From NCBI RefSeq assembly GCF_011045125.1, contig NZ_JAAKZF010000001.1, positions 310,001-374,000 of the forward strand: DNA of 64,000 bases. The letters are read 5' to 3'. The stretch is from Allomesorhizobium camelthorni (GTDB lineage: Bacteria; Pseudomonadota; Alphaproteobacteria; Rhizobiales; Rhizobiaceae). Positions 10,370-19,351 of this stretch are shown here, piece after piece. The translations under genes and the position numbers were made by a program. Below the pieces are notes generated by a model. It made no database searches and had not been told where the DNA came from. It was given only the letters and a program-made list of their open reading frames with translations. How positions within the stretch are numbered: position 1 is the first letter of the stretch; every line of letters begins with the position of its first letter.

Positions 10370-10903
10370 TTAGCGGCTGAGCGAGATCGGCACGCCGCTT
10401 TCGGTCTGGCCGTCGAACTTCTCCGGTCCGGAAGCATAGAGGCGGGCAAGAGTGCCGCCGCTTTCATCATAGAGCGTCAGCTGCTTGCCGGCGACATTCC
10501 ATGACTTCACCCCATCGATCGGAGCCGGGCAGCGCAGCGGTCCGGCGCGAAAGCCCTGGCCGAACTTGGTCTGCGGCGTGGCGACCTTGCAGCTTTGGCC
10601 CGAAACAGAGGCGTTCCAGACGCCTGCGACGCTGCCGGCGGTGAGATCGGGCGCGTTGGCGGCGGCTTCCGGCGGCAACGCGGCAACCTGCTCGCCCGCG
10701 CCGGGAGCAGCGGGAAACTGCGACGTGGCCGTACCGGGAGCAGCCGGAGGCGGTAGCGCTCCGGAGGTCACGGTGCCGGCGGGAGCGGCCTCCAGCGGAG
10801 CCGGCGGCTGCGTGTCGAGCGACGACATGCGCGAACTCTGGCACCCGCCCACCGCGAGAGCCATCAGCGATATGGCCACAAGGCCGGTTCTCGAAAATGC
10901 CAT
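10370..10903 (-). CDS. omp19: Omp19-like lipoprotein with protease-inhibitor (AprI/Inh) domain
   Basis: Outer-membrane lipoprotein. The N-terminal signal sequence ends in a lipobox with Cys21 (LAVGG-C), followed by the CQSSR start typical of Brucella Omp19. After a Pro/Ala-rich linker (about 30-95), the C-terminal beta-barrel domain contains GVWNASVSGQSCKVATPQTK and GPLRCPAPI, two cysteines that probably pair, and ends FDGQTESGVPISLSR. These segments closely match Brucella Omp19 as known from the literature. Omp19 has been reported to inhibit host proteases in Brucella; here the same fold may protect the cell surface. zapE follows 21 bases downstream. Confidence 0.92.
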   Translation of the reverse strand: MAFSRTGLVAISLMALAVGGCQSSRMSSLDTQPPAPLEAAPAGTVTSGALPPPAAPGTATSQFPAAPGAGEQVAALPPEAAANAPDLTAGSVAGVWNASVSGQSCKVATPQTKFGQGFRAGPLRCPAPIDGVKSWNVAGKQLTLYDESGGTLARLYASGPEKFDGQTESGVPISLSR

Positions 10904-11139
10904 TCAAACCTCCGCCGGACGCTGTGCGCGCGCTGTCCGATCATTTCCTAGTCCCACCACAAAGATGGAGATGGTGGCCAAATTTCAACCGCCTATGGTT
11001 AAAATACCGTTTGCAGTAAAAAATGTTGCAAAAATGTCCCAGTAGCGATCGCCTGAGCAATTGCGCCGCGCCGCCTGGCGCACTGGTAATTTCCGGCTGG
11101 TTCCGCCATATAGGCGCCAACAGAACGAGACTTTGATCG

Positions 11140-12021
11140 ATGGCACGCGAGGCGCCCTTTGCCAAGATGAACGGGCTCGGCAACGAAATCATCGTTGCCG
11201 ACATGCGCGGTCGCGCGGACCGCGTCTCGCCGGCTGCGGCGATCGCGCTCAACGCCGACCCGGCGATGAAATTCGACCAGATCATGGCGATCCACGACCC
11301 GCGGACGCCGGGTACCGCCAACTACATCGAGATCATCAATTCGGACGGCACGATGGCGCAGGCCTGCGGCAACGGCATGCGCTGCGTGGTGCAGGCGCTG
11401 GCGGCAGAGAGCGAGCAGAAGCTTTTCACCTTCGAGACGATCGCCGGCATATTGAACGCGGAGGAACATGCCGACGGGATGATTTCTGTCGACATGGGCG
11501 TGCCGCGTTTCGATTGGCAGGAGATCCCGCTGGCCGAGGAATTCGGCGATACCAGCAGGATCGAACTGCAGATCGGCCCGATCGACGCCCCGGTCCTGCA
11601 CTCTCCCTCGGTGGTCTCGATGGGCAATCCGCACGCCATCTTCTGGGTGGACCGGGATGTCTGGGACTATGAACTCGATCGTTTCGGACCGCTGCTCGAA
11701 AACCATCCTATCTTTCCAGAGCGCGCCAACATTTCCATCGCTCAGGTCACCGCGCCTGACGCGCTGACCTTGCGCACCTGGGAGCGCAGCGCCGGACTGA
11801 CCAGGGCATGCGGCTCGGCGGCCTGCGCCGCCGCAGTCAGCGCGGCGCGCATCGGCCGCACAGGCAGGAACGTCACGGTTACCGTACCCGGCGGGCCGCT
11901 TGCGATCGAATGGCGCACCGACGACCATGTCGTCATGACCGGGCCGGCCGAGTGGGAGTTTTCCGGCACGTTCGATCCGGAAACCGGGGCGTGGACGCGC
12001 GACCGTCAGGACGTCGCCTGA
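11140..12021 (+). CDS. dapF: Diaminopimelate epimerase
   Basis: Interconverts LL- and meso-diaminopimelate for lysine and peptidoglycan synthesis, without a cofactor. The two catalytic cysteines are visible: Cys76 in ACGNGMRC and Cys224 in [10 protein letters not shown]. The N-terminus [15 protein letters not shown] is the family signature. Length 293 is slightly longer than the E. coli enzyme. The stop overlaps the mtaB start by one base (TGATG), so the two genes are coupled. A CATATAGG hexamer region at 11107-11114 may be part of the -10 element. Confidence 0.96.
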   Translation: MAREAPFAKMNGLGNEIIVADMRGRADRVSPAAAIALNADPAMKFDQIMAIHDPRTPGTANYIEIINSDGTMAQACGNGMRCVVQALAAESEQKLFTFETIAGILNAEEHADGMISVDMGVPRFDWQEIPLAEEFGDTSRIELQIGPIDAPVLHSPSVVSMGNPHAIFWVDRDVWDYELDRFGPLLENHPIFPERANISIAQVTAPDALTLRTWERSAGLTRACGSAACAAAVSAARIGRTGRNVTVTVPGGPLAIEWRTDDHVVMTGPAEWEFSGTFDPETGAWTRDRQDVA

Positions 12022-13304
12022 TGGCGGTGGAAGTGGTCACATTCGGCTGCCGGCTGAACACCTACGAATCCGAGGTGATGCGCCGCGAGGCGAACGCCGC
12101 CGGCCTTGGTGAACTGAAGAACGGCGCTGTGATCTTCAACACCTGCGCCGTGACAGCCGAGGCGGTGCGCCAGGCCAAGCAGTCAATCCGCAAGGCGCGA
12201 CGCGAAAATCCGCAGGCCCGCATCATCGTCACCGGCTGTGCCGCTCAGACCGACCCGACGGCGTTCACCGCCATGGGCGAGGTCGACCTCGTGCTCGGCA
12301 ATGAAGAGAAGCTCAAGGCGCACAATTACCGCGCTCTGCCGGATTTCGGCGTAAACGACACCGAAAAGGCCCGCGTCAACGACATCATGTCGGTGACAGA
12401 GACCGCGGGGCACATGGTCGATGCGATCGAGGGCCGGGCCCGCGCCTTCGTGCAGGTGCAGAACGGCTGCGACCATCGCTGCACGTTCTGCATCATTCCC
12501 TATGGCCGCGGCAATTCGCGCTCGGTGCCGATGGGCGCGGTGGTCGAGCAGGTGAAGCGCCTCGTCGGCAACGGTTATGCCGAGGTAGTGCTGACCGGCG
12601 TCGACATGACCAGTTTTGGCGCCGACCTGCCGGGAGCGCCGAAGCTCGGCAGGCTGGTCAAGACGATCCTGCGTCAGGTGCCGGATCTCCAGCGTCTACG
12701 CCTGTCCTCGATCGATTCGATCGAGGCTGACGACGATCTGCTTGAGGCCATCGCGACCGAAAACCGGCTGATGCCGCATCTGCATTTGTCGCTGCAGTCG
12801 GGCGACGACATGATCCTGAAGCGCATGAAGCGCCGGCACCTTCGAGATGATTCGATCCGCTTCTGCGAGGATGTGCGGAGGCTTCGTCCGGACATCGTGT
12901 TCGGGGCCGACATCATCGCCGGCTTCCCGACCGAGACGGAAAGAATGTTCGAGAATTCGGAGAAGATCGTGGAGGAGTGCGGGCTGACGCACCTTCATGT
13001 TTTCCCGTTTTCGCCACGCGAGGGCACGCCGGCCGCGCGCATGCCGCAGGTGGATGGCGGAGCAATCAAGCGCCGTGCCGCGCGCCTGCGCGCCGCCGGC
13101 GAAGCAGCCTACCGCCGGCATATCGACAGCCTGGCGGGCTTGCGTCAGTCGATCCTGATCGAGCGCGGCGGGCTTGGGCGTACGGAAGGCTTCACGCTGG
13201 CCGCGATCGAAGGGGGCGCGCCGGGAGAGATCGTCGAAGCGGTCATCACCGGCCATGACGGTGCGCGCCTGATCGCTTCGCCGCTGGCCCGGCAAGCCGC
13301 ATAG
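12021..13304 (+). CDS. mtaB: tRNA (t6A37) methylthiotransferase MtaB
   Basis: Radical SAM enzyme that adds a methylthio group to t6A at position 37 of tRNAs reading ANN codons. The 427 residues contain the N-terminal UPF0004 domain with three cluster cysteines (Cys10 in FGCRLNTYES, Cys42 in FNTCAVT, Cys73 in TGCAAQ). The radical-SAM triad is Cys150, Cys154 and Cys157 in CDHRCTFC, and a C-terminal TRAM-like region follows. The open frame extends upstream into dapF, but the ATG at 12021 that overlaps the dapF stop is the correct start. The product needs two [4Fe-4S] clusters. Confidence 0.94.
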   Translation: MAVEVVTFGCRLNTYESEVMRREANAAGLGELKNGAVIFNTCAVTAEAVRQAKQSIRKARRENPQARIIVTGCAAQTDPTAFTAMGEVDLVLGNEEKLKAHNYRALPDFGVNDTEKARVNDIMSVTETAGHMVDAIEGRARAFVQVQNGCDHRCTFCIIPYGRGNSRSVPMGAVVEQVKRLVGNGYAEVVLTGVDMTSFGADLPGAPKLGRLVKTILRQVPDLQRLRLSSIDSIEADDDLLEAIATENRLMPHLHLSLQSGDDMILKRMKRRHLRDDSIRFCEDVRRLRPDIVFGADIIAGFPTETERMFENSEKIVEECGLTHLHVFPFSPREGTPAARMPQVDGGAIKRRAARLRAAGEAAYRRHIDSLAGLRQSILIERGGLGRTEGFTLAAIEGGAPGEIVEAVITGHDGARLIASPLARQAA

Positions 13305-13316
13305 ACGGACCGACGC

Positions 13317-14966
13317 ATGGCATTCGGCTTCATCAAGAAAGTTTTTTCCTTCGGCAAAAAGGAGGTCGTGGAGGAGCGACCGGCCGAAGACGCGCCCTTG
13401 CCGCCGATCGACTGGAAAGCGCTCGAGAGCTTAAAGGAAGGACAGGAGAGCGCATCTTCTGCCCTGCCTGACGAACCGGTTCCGACTCCTCCGGAAAAGC
13501 CTGCCCCCCGGCCGACTCCGGAAGAGCCTGCTCCCCCGCCAACGCCGGAAAGACCTGCTCCTGCGCCGACCCCGGAAGAACCTACTCCGCCGGCGAAGCC
13601 GGAGGAGCCTACTCCGCAGCCGACGCCCGCCGAGCCGGAACCAGCCCCGACGCCAGTCCCTCCGCCTGCGCCGCAGCCGCCTGCGCCGCAGCCGGTAGAG
13701 CCAGAGCCCGCGCCTGTGGAGATTCCGCCGCCGGCCGAACCGGTGCACGAGCCGCAGCCGTCGGTTCCGCCGGAAATCCCCGTGCAACCCCCGGAAACCC
13801 CGGGTACTCCGCCGCCCGAAGTGCCTGCGCAGCCCACGCCTGTCGAAATTCCGGTCCCTTCGCAGCCCACAGAACTGCCCCCGGCCGAAAGCCTGCCGCC
13901 GATCCGCCAGCCGTCGCCTCTCGAAACGGAGGTGCTGACCGAGATCGCGCCCGAGCTGGAGGCCGCGCCGAAGCCCGTCGCCGGCAAAGTCGTGGTGACG
14001 AAAAAGGTCGAGCAGAAGACCGAGCCCGTGGCGGCCCAGCCCGTGGCGAAGCTGAGCTGGTTCCAGCGTCTCAAATCCGGCCTGTCGCGCTCTTCGAGGG
14101 AACTCGGCGACAACATCTCCGGCGTGTTCACCAAGGGCCGGCTGACCGAGGACATTGTCGACGATCTCGAGGAAGTGCTGATACGCGCCGATCTCGGCAT
14201 GGAAACGGCGATCCGCATCACCGATACGCTGTCTTCCGGACGCTACGGCCGCCAGACGACCGAGGCCGATGTGCGGCAGGTCATGGCGCAGGAGGTCGAG
14301 AAAGTCCTGGGGCCTGTGGCGATGCCGCTCGAACTCGATCTGTCGCACAAGCCGCATGTTATTCTGGTCGTCGGCGTCAACGGCACGGGAAAGACCACGA
14401 CCATCGGCAAGCTGGCTGCAAAGCTGACGGCGGGCGGCCTGTCGGTGATGCTGGCGGCCGGCGACACGTTCCGGGCCGCGGCGATCGAGCAGTTGAAAAT
14501 CTGGGGCGAGCGCACCAACTCGCCGGTGATCGCCTCGAAGCTCGGGGCGGATGCGGCAGGGCTCGCCTGGGATGCCTATGAAAAAGCCAAGGCGGCGGGC
14601 TCCGACGTGCTGATCATCGACACAGCCGGCCGGCTGCAGAACAGGACCGAGCTGATGGCCGAGCTCGAAAAGATCGTCCGGGTTCTCGGCAAGCACGATG
14701 CGGAAGCGCCGCATACAGTGCTGCAGACGGTCGATGCCACGACCGGCCAGAATGCGCTCAACCAGGTCGAGATCTTCCGCAATGTCGCCGGCGTCAACGG
14801 GCTGGTGATGACAAAGCTGGACGGCACGGCGCGCGGCGGCATACTTGTCGCAATCGCGGCAAAGCACAAACTGCCGGTCTATTTCATCGGCGTCGGCGAA
14901 CAGGTCGACGACCTCGAACCATTTTCCGCAGGCGATTTCGCCAAGGCGATCGCCGGGGTAGCGTAA
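13317..14966 (+). CDS. ftsY: Signal recognition particle receptor FtsY
   Basis: SRP receptor GTPase that docks Ffh-ribosome complexes at the inner membrane. The 549 residues begin with an amphipathic [15 protein letters not shown], suited to membrane binding. A long Pro/Glu/Ala-rich tract follows (about 40-220) made of imperfect PTPEEP-like units in place of the acidic A domain. The NG domain (about 240-545) shows G1 [27 protein letters not shown] and [10 protein letters not shown]. It starts 12 bases after mtaB. Its partner Ffh is encoded at 27438-29027. The repeat tract makes it longer than most rhizobial FtsY. Confidence 0.96.
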   Translation: MAFGFIKKVFSFGKKEVVEERPAEDAPLPPIDWKALESLKEGQESASSALPDEPVPTPPEKPAPRPTPEEPAPPPTPERPAPAPTPEEPTPPAKPEEPTPQPTPAEPEPAPTPVPPPAPQPPAPQPVEPEPAPVEIPPPAEPVHEPQPSVPPEIPVQPPETPGTPPPEVPAQPTPVEIPVPSQPTELPPAESLPPIRQPSPLETEVLTEIAPELEAAPKPVAGKVVVTKKVEQKTEPVAAQPVAKLSWFQRLKSGLSRSSRELGDNISGVFTKGRLTEDIVDDLEEVLIRADLGMETAIRITDTLSSGRYGRQTTEADVRQVMAQEVEKVLGPVAMPLELDLSHKPHVILVVGVNGTGKTTTIGKLAAKLTAGGLSVMLAAGDTFRAAAIEQLKIWGERTNSPVIASKLGADAAGLAWDAYEKAKAAGSDVLIIDTAGRLQNRTELMAELEKIVRVLGKHDAEAPHTVLQTVDATTGQNALNQVEIFRNVAGVNGLVMTKLDGTARGGILVAIAAKHKLPVYFIGVGEQVDDLEPFSAGDFAKAIAGVA

Positions 14967-15021
14967 GGCATGGCCCAAAAAGTCCAGACTTTTCGGAACG
15001 ACCATGCTTGAGAAGGACATC

Positions 15022-15669
15022 ATGAACGAACCTATCCTCGAACGCGACCCGTCCGACCCGGAGAAGAAAGAGGTCAATCCGCTGCTGAAGCTGGCGCTGG
15101 AGCTGGGGCCGTTGATGGTTTTCTTCTTCGCCAATGCGCGCGGCGAATGGCTGGTCGAGAACTATCCCGCACTGGGCAATTTCGGCGGACCGATCTTCCT
15201 GGCCACCGGCCTGTTCATGATCGCCACCGCGGTCGCGCTCGCCGTCTCGTGGCTGCTTACCCGGACGCTGCCGATCATGCCGCTGGTTTCGGGCGTGGTG
15301 GTGTTCGTGTTCGGCGCGCTGACGCTCTATCTTCAGGACGACATCTTCATCAAGATGAAGCCGACCATCGTCAATTCGCTGTTCGGGCTGACACTGCTCG
15401 GTGGGCTTTGGTTCGGCAAGTCGCTGCTCGGCTATGTGTTCGACAGCGCCTTCAGGCTCGACGCCGAAGGCTGGCGCAAGCTCACCTTCCGCTGGGGACT
15501 GTTTTTCCTGTTCCTGGCCCTTGTCAACGAGATCGTCTGGCGCTCGTTTTCGACCGACGCCTGGGTGGCGTTCAAGGTCTGGGGCATCATGCCGATCACG
15601 CTGGTCTTCACGTTCAGCCAGATGCCGCTGATCATGCGCCACTCGCTGGACGAGCGGGTCAAGCGCTAG
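15022..15669 (+). CDS. yciB: Inner-membrane septation protein A (YciB/IspZ)
   Basis: Polytopic inner-membrane protein of the intracellular septation family, linked in other bacteria to cell division and envelope synthesis. The protein has five or so hydrophobic helices. It carries the family features [20 protein letters not shown] near the start, then [10 protein letters not shown] and VNEIVWR in later loops. The ATG at 15022 is chosen because GAGAAGGA lies just upstream at 15010-15017; an in-frame ATG at 15004 would bury that site. It lies downstream of ftsY, a conserved rhizobial pairing. Confidence 0.9.
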   Translation: MNEPILERDPSDPEKKEVNPLLKLALELGPLMVFFFANARGEWLVENYPALGNFGGPIFLATGLFMIATAVALAVSWLLTRTLPIMPLVSGVVVFVFGALTLYLQDDIFIKMKPTIVNSLFGLTLLGGLWFGKSLLGYVFDSAFRLDAEGWRKLTFRWGLFFLFLALVNEIVWRSFSTDAWVAFKVWGIMPITLVFTFSQMPLIMRHSLDERVKR

Positions 15670-15691
15670 CTTTTTGCGGGGAGGGGAAGGC

Positions 15692-16306
15692 ATGCAGTTC
15701 ATCGAGAATCGTGAGGAACTGCGTGCGCTCTACAAAAGCCCTGGCGATGGCGCCGTGCGCAAGGAACTGCCGCGGCTCGACGGGCATTGCCGGAGCTTCA
15801 TCGCCAAAAGCCCGTTCGTGCTGATCGGCTCGTCGGACGGCAACGGTAATGCCGACGTGACGCCGAAGGGCGACCGGCCGGGCTTCGTCGCCATTCTTGA
15901 CGACAACAACATCGCCATCCCCGACCGTCCCGGCAACAACCGGCTCGACACGCTGGAGAACATTGTCGTCAACCCGGCGGTCGGCCTGCTGTTTCTCATT
16001 CCCGGCATGAACGAGACGCTGCGCATAAACGGCCACGCCCGCATCACCGCCGATGCCGCCTTGCGCGAAAGGCTGGCCGTGGACGGCAAGCTGCCGATCA
16101 GTGTGACGATCGTTTCGGTGAAAGCGGCTTATATGCACTGCGCCAAGGCCTTCATGCGCTCCGAACTGTGGAAGCCGGAAAGCTGGCCCGACCGCGCAAC
16201 CCTGCCCACGCTCGGCGAAATCCTGCGCGACCAGCTGGCGCTCGCTCAATCGGCCGAGGCTACCGACAAATGGCTCGATGAGGGCTACCAAAAGACGATG
16301 TGGTGA
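15692..16306 (+). CDS. Pyridoxamine 5'-phosphate oxidase-family flavin-binding protein (MSMEG_1061 type)
   Basis: A 204-residue split-barrel protein of the FMN/F420-binding pyridoxamine-phosphate oxidase superfamily. Visible features are a strand-rich core with FVLIGSSDGNGNADVTPKGDRPGFV, the segment DRPGNNRLDTLENIVVNPAVGLLFLIPG and TLRINGHARIT, which line the flavin pocket in relatives. The C-terminal half has a conserved MHCAKAFMRSELW. The ATG at 15692 follows a GGGGAGGGGAAGGC ribosome site; an upstream in-frame start is less likely. The true substrate is unknown. It follows yciB by 22 bases and is probably cotranscribed. Confidence 0.85.
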   Translation: MQFIENREELRALYKSPGDGAVRKELPRLDGHCRSFIAKSPFVLIGSSDGNGNADVTPKGDRPGFVAILDDNNIAIPDRPGNNRLDTLENIVVNPAVGLLFLIPGMNETLRINGHARITADAALRERLAVDGKLPISVTIVSVKAAYMHCAKAFMRSELWKPESWPDRATLPTLGEILRDQLALAQSAEATDKWLDEGYQKTMW

Positions 16307-16376
16307 CAGCCCCCGCTATCTTTTTCAGAAAGCTCGGCGCTTGGCGCATAGCGTAGTATGCAGCCATGCACCCAAC

Positions 16377-16412
16377 GCAATGCTGCATTGCAGCACGTCA
16401 TGTTGCAATGCA
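16377..16412. promoter_or_regulatory. Palindromic GCAATGC cluster upstream of DUF1127 gene
   Basis: A perfect 15-base palindrome TGCTGCATTGCAGCA lies at 16381-16395 (7-1-7). It overlaps a second inverted pair, GCAATG at 16377 and CATTGC at 16386. A further TTGCAATGCA follows at 16403-16412. The cluster lies 80-115 bases upstream of the DUF1127 start, where a promoter is expected. The clustering suggests an operator for a dimeric regulator. No known consensus was matched with confidence. Confidence 0.4.
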
Positions 16413-16491
16413 CACTAACTGTAGCAATCTATGGAGCGTCGGGAGGAACAACCAACGTCGCTGAACGCGACCGTTTAGTGGGGCCCTCACC

Positions 16492-16659
16492 ATGATCTTT
16501 TCAAGCATCGTTGCCCGTACCAAAGACCGCATCGCCAAGCGCAGCCGTTACGTCCGCCTCGTGGCGGAGATTGAAAGCCTGTCGTCCCGCGACCTCGCCG
16601 ACATCAACGGCAATCGCAGCGAAATGCTGCGGCACGCCTACCTGGAAGTCTACGGCTGA
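16492..16659 (+). CDS. DUF1127-like small protein
   Basis: A 55-residue protein beginning MIFSSIVARTKDRIAKRSRYVRL in pieces, with a basic N-terminal helix. The C-terminal half EIESLSSRDLADINGNRSEM matches the DUF1127 pattern in which a short helix is followed by LS-R-L-DI and a glycine turn. In rhizobia such small Arg-rich proteins are often stress-induced, and some bind RNA and affect phosphate and carbon metabolism. It has its own upstream gap of 185 bases with a palindromic cluster, so it is probably monocistronic. It ends 10 bases before the converging DUF2332 gene. Confidence 0.75.
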   Translation: MIFSSIVARTKDRIAKRSRYVRLVAEIESLSSRDLADINGNRSEMLRHAYLEVYG

Positions 16660-16669
16660 CGCGCCAGCT

Positions 16670-17737
16670 CTACCCGAGCCACTCAATCCAGCGGCCATGA
16701 TAATCGCATCTGGCGAGACGCCGTGTCTCGCCACCAGGCCACAGCGTCAGGCTCAGCGTCGCATATTTGTCGGTGGTCGACAGCGGCTCCATCCTGAGCC
16801 AGGCGATCGGCGCATCCGCAGTTGCGGCTTCCCCGGCATTTCGCAAATCGGCTGTGATCGACGCCTTCGTGTCTTTGGGCAAATACTGCCACATGATCGA
16901 ATGGAACAGCACGTATGCCGCGCCGACTTGCCGTGAGGCCAGGCTTTGCCGCACGAAGGCTGCGGCATCGGCCTTTATCAGCTTGAACGGCTGGATGGCG
17001 GCGAGGCTCAGCGCCGCATCGAGCCGTTGAAGCCGCATCGCCTGGTCCGCCCAGATATAGGATCTCAGCCTCAGCCGGTCCTCGGCGGTCGCTACATCGA
17101 CTGGAGCGATGTCCGAACCGGCGCGCTCCACGATTTCAAGCTGGCTATGGACGGGAACAGCATTTCCCCGGACTTCCGGCGCGAGGCGCACCGGCGAAGC
17201 CGCATCGCCCCATTCCGCGTCGCCGTACCGGTAGTGGAACCTGTCGAACAACAGGTTAAGCCCGGCGCTCGATCCGAGCTCGTGCAGCGCGAGCGGCAGC
17301 GCCGTCTCCCCCGTGATTTCTAGAAAACCGGGCAGCAGCATCGCCGAACGGGCGATCTCGTTCGTCTGCGGCGCGCTGTCGAGCGATTCGAACAATTCGA
17401 GATCGTGCCGGGCGATTGCGTTCTGCAAGGCGGCGCGGAGGTCCGCCTCGCTTGCCTCCTGCGGCGGATAGACCGCAGCAAGCCCGGCATCCCTGCCGGC
17501 CAGCACCAGAGCATGCAGCGCGCCGCAAAAACGAAGCGCCAGCGCGTCCTCGCGGGTATTGCCGGCCCAGTGCAAAACCTTTCGCCCGGTCCGTGTCGTC
17601 TCGTCGAGGCACTCCGCCAACGCCCGGCACAGGCGGGCGGTGAAGGGAGAGCCGAGCGATCCGCAGGATGCCGCCTGGTGAACGAAATGCTGACGGATGA
17701 TGTTCGGTTCGGGAGGAGAAGGATGGACGTCGTTCAT
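16670..17737 (-). CDS. DUF2332 domain protein
   Basis: A 355-residue protein of the DUF2332 family, of unknown biochemical function. The family hallmark HELGSSAGLNLLFDRF lies near residue 170, and its fold recalls a methyltransferase-like Rossmann core. Downstream it shows SYIWADQAMRLQRLDAAL and LFHSIMWQYLP. The C-terminus WIEWLG is also typical. No signal peptide or membrane segment is seen, so it should be cytosolic. It lies directly downstream of ccmG on the same strand with a 27-base gap, and may be cotranscribed with the ccm genes. Confidence 0.85.
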   Translation of the reverse strand: MNDVHPSPPEPNIIRQHFVHQAASCGSLGSPFTARLCRALAECLDETTRTGRKVLHWAGNTREDALALRFCGALHALVLAGRDAGLAAVYPPQEASEADLRAALQNAIARHDLELFESLDSAPQTNEIARSAMLLPGFLEITGETALPLALHELGSSAGLNLLFDRFHYRYGDAEWGDAASPVRLAPEVRGNAVPVHSQLEIVERAGSDIAPVDVATAEDRLRLRSYIWADQAMRLQRLDAALSLAAIQPFKLIKADAAAFVRQSLASRQVGAAYVLFHSIMWQYLPKDTKASITADLRNAGEAATADAPIAWLRMEPLSTTDKYATLSLTLWPGGETRRLARCDYHGRWIEWLG

Positions 17738-17764
17738 GCCGGCAACGTTAGTGCGCCGCCGCCG

Positions 17765-18346
17765 CTATTGCGAGGCGGCGAGCGCCTTCTCGATTTCCGG
17801 GAGAAGCATGCGTTGAGCCGCATCCACCGTAAGCGGCCCTACATGCTTGAACACGATCTTGCCGTCGCGGCCGACAAGGAAGGTTTCCGGCACGCCATAG
17901 ACGCCCCAGTCGATCGCCGTGCGGCCCGCCTCGTCGATGCCTATCGCCGTGAATGGATTGCCGAGGTCGCCAAGAAAGCGGCGGGCGTTTTCCGGCCGGT
18001 CCTTGTAATTCAGCCCGGCGATTTCGAAGCGCTTGTCCTGGGCCAGCGCCATCAGCACGGGATGCTCTTCCCGGCACGGGGCGCACCAGGACCCCCAGAC
18101 ATTGACCAGCGTGACCTTGCCTTTAAAATCCGCCGAATTGAGCCCCGGCAGATTGAGACCGGGCAGCGGAGGCAGGCTGGTCTCGGGCGCCTGCTCGCCG
18201 AGCAGCGCCGAAGGCACGGTTGAAATGTCGCGGCCCGACAGAAGCTGCGCCAGGAAAATGCCGGCCAGCGCCAGGAAGATCGCCAGCGGCAGGAAAACGA
18301 ACAGTTTGCTGACCGGGCGCTTATCAGGCTGAATTTCCGTCGTCAT
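17765..18346 (-). CDS. ccmG: Cytochrome c biogenesis thiol oxidoreductase CcmG/DsbE
   Basis: Membrane-anchored periplasmic thioredoxin that keeps apocytochrome c or CcmH cysteines reduced for heme attachment. The 193 residues show an N-terminal anchor helix (about 14-35) and a thioredoxin domain with the active site WCAPC (Cys88, Cys91). The characteristic VNVWGSWCAPCREEHP and GVYGVPETFLVG (cis-proline) follow. The start overlaps the ccmD stop by four bases (ATGA). The order ccmA-ccmB-ccmD-ccmG is as in other rhizobia except that ccmC is absent. Confidence 0.94.
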   Translation of the reverse strand: MTTEIQPDKRPVSKLFVFLPLAIFLALAGIFLAQLLSGRDISTVPSALLGEQAPETSLPPLPGLNLPGLNSADFKGKVTLVNVWGSWCAPCREEHPVLMALAQDKRFEIAGLNYKDRPENARRFLGDLGNPFTAIGIDEAGRTAIDWGVYGVPETFLVGRDGKIVFKHVGPLTVDAAQRMLLPEIEKALAASQ

Positions 18347-18513
18347 GCGGAACTCCCGCCGCGGTCGGAGCGGCGTCTTGCGCCGCTTGCCTCGAGTTCA
18401 GCCAGTTCGCGCCGCCTGGCGCGCTGGTCGAGAAAAATCCACGCCACAAGGCCGGCGATGGCCAGCGCCGAAACGGCATAGGCGGCCGTCACATAGAGCG
18501 CATGCGCCGTCAT
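18343..18513 (-). CDS. ccmD: Heme exporter protein CcmD
   Basis: A 56-residue protein with one membrane helix (YVTAAYAVSALAIAGLVAWI) followed by the basic, charged tail LDQRARRRELAELEASG, the standard CcmD pattern. CcmD helps release holo-CcmE from the CcmABC complex. The ATG at 18513 begins MTAHALYV. The stop overlaps ccmG by four bases. Upstream there is only a 138-base gap to ccmB, where ccmC would normally lie. Confidence 0.9.
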   Translation of the reverse strand: MTAHALYVTAAYAVSALAIAGLVAWIFLDQRARRRELAELEASGARRRSDRGGSSA

Positions 18514-18651
18514 GGCCGGGACTCCGTCGCCGGACAGGTTCCGCGTTTGGTCGCCGTTGGCATCTTCATGATCCGTCTACATAGCCGCACGGTCTCGGCT
18601 CTGCAATCAAACGCCTATGCGGCGGATTTACGGTCGAGCGACCTGTGACGC

Positions 18652-19317
18652 TCAGTCGGTTGCCCATCGCAGCGCCAGCGCCGCCGCGACTGGCCCGAGC
18701 ACAGCCAGAAACAGCGTCAGTGCGCACAGGATGAGAAAGGGCGGCAGGAACGGGTCGGGCTCGGCCACGGCGCCATAGCTGGCTAAGACGCCGAATATCA
18801 GCACCGGGATCGTCAGCGGCAGCACAAGCACCGATATCAGCAAACCGCCACGCGGCAGCGCCACCGCCACGGCCGCGCCTGCCGCCCCGATGAAGGTGAT
18901 CGCCGGCGTGCCGACCAGAAGCGTCAGTGCGGCAGCACCTATGCCCATCGGCGGCATGTTCATGAACAAGCCGAGAAGCGGTGCGGCAACGACCAGCGGC
19001 AGGACGCTCGCCGTCCAGTACGCCAGGCATTTCACAAAGACCGTCAGCGCGGCCATGTGCCGATCGCCCGACATCACGAGGAGGTCGAGCGAGCCGTCGT
19101 CGCGGTCGGCCTGGAACAGCCGATCGAGGCCGAGAAGGCTGGCGAGCAGCGCGCCGATCCACAGAATCGCCGGACCGATGCGGGCCAGGAGGTTGAGATC
19201 CGGGCCGACGCCGAATGGAACCGTGGCGATTACCGCGAGGAAGAAGATGACGCCGGTCAGCGCCCCGCCGCCGGCTCGGACGCCGAGCTTCAGGTCCCGG
19301 ACGTAAAGGGCTAGCAT
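18652..19317 (-). CDS. ccmB: Heme ABC exporter permease CcmB
   Basis: Six-helix permease that with CcmA forms the ATPase module driving holo-CcmE release. The 221 residues start MLALYVRDLKLGVRAGGG and include the family motif FQADRDDGSLDLLVMSG in the cytosolic loop that contacts CcmA. Hydrophobic helices lie near 20-40, 45-60, 95-120, 125-150, 155-180 and 190-215. ccmA lies 34 bases upstream. The next gene downstream is ccmD rather than ccmC. Confidence 0.94.
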   Translation of the reverse strand: MLALYVRDLKLGVRAGGGALTGVIFFLAVIATVPFGVGPDLNLLARIGPAILWIGALLASLLGLDRLFQADRDDGSLDLLVMSGDRHMAALTVFVKCLAYWTASVLPLVVAAPLLGLFMNMPPMGIGAAALTLLVGTPAITFIGAAGAAVAVALPRGGLLISVLVLPLTIPVLIFGVLASYGAVAEPDPFLPPFLILCALTLFLAVLGPVAAALALRWATD

Positions 19318-19351
19318 GGGATGCTCCGGAGGGGAGCCGGTGCAGAAGGAA

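Noticed and set aside
13431-15134. Long minus-strand frame opposite ftsY and yciB, Arg-rich with repeated RRRR patches
   Set aside because: The composition is the reverse-complement shadow of the Pro/Glu-rich FtsY tract. No domain or start signal.
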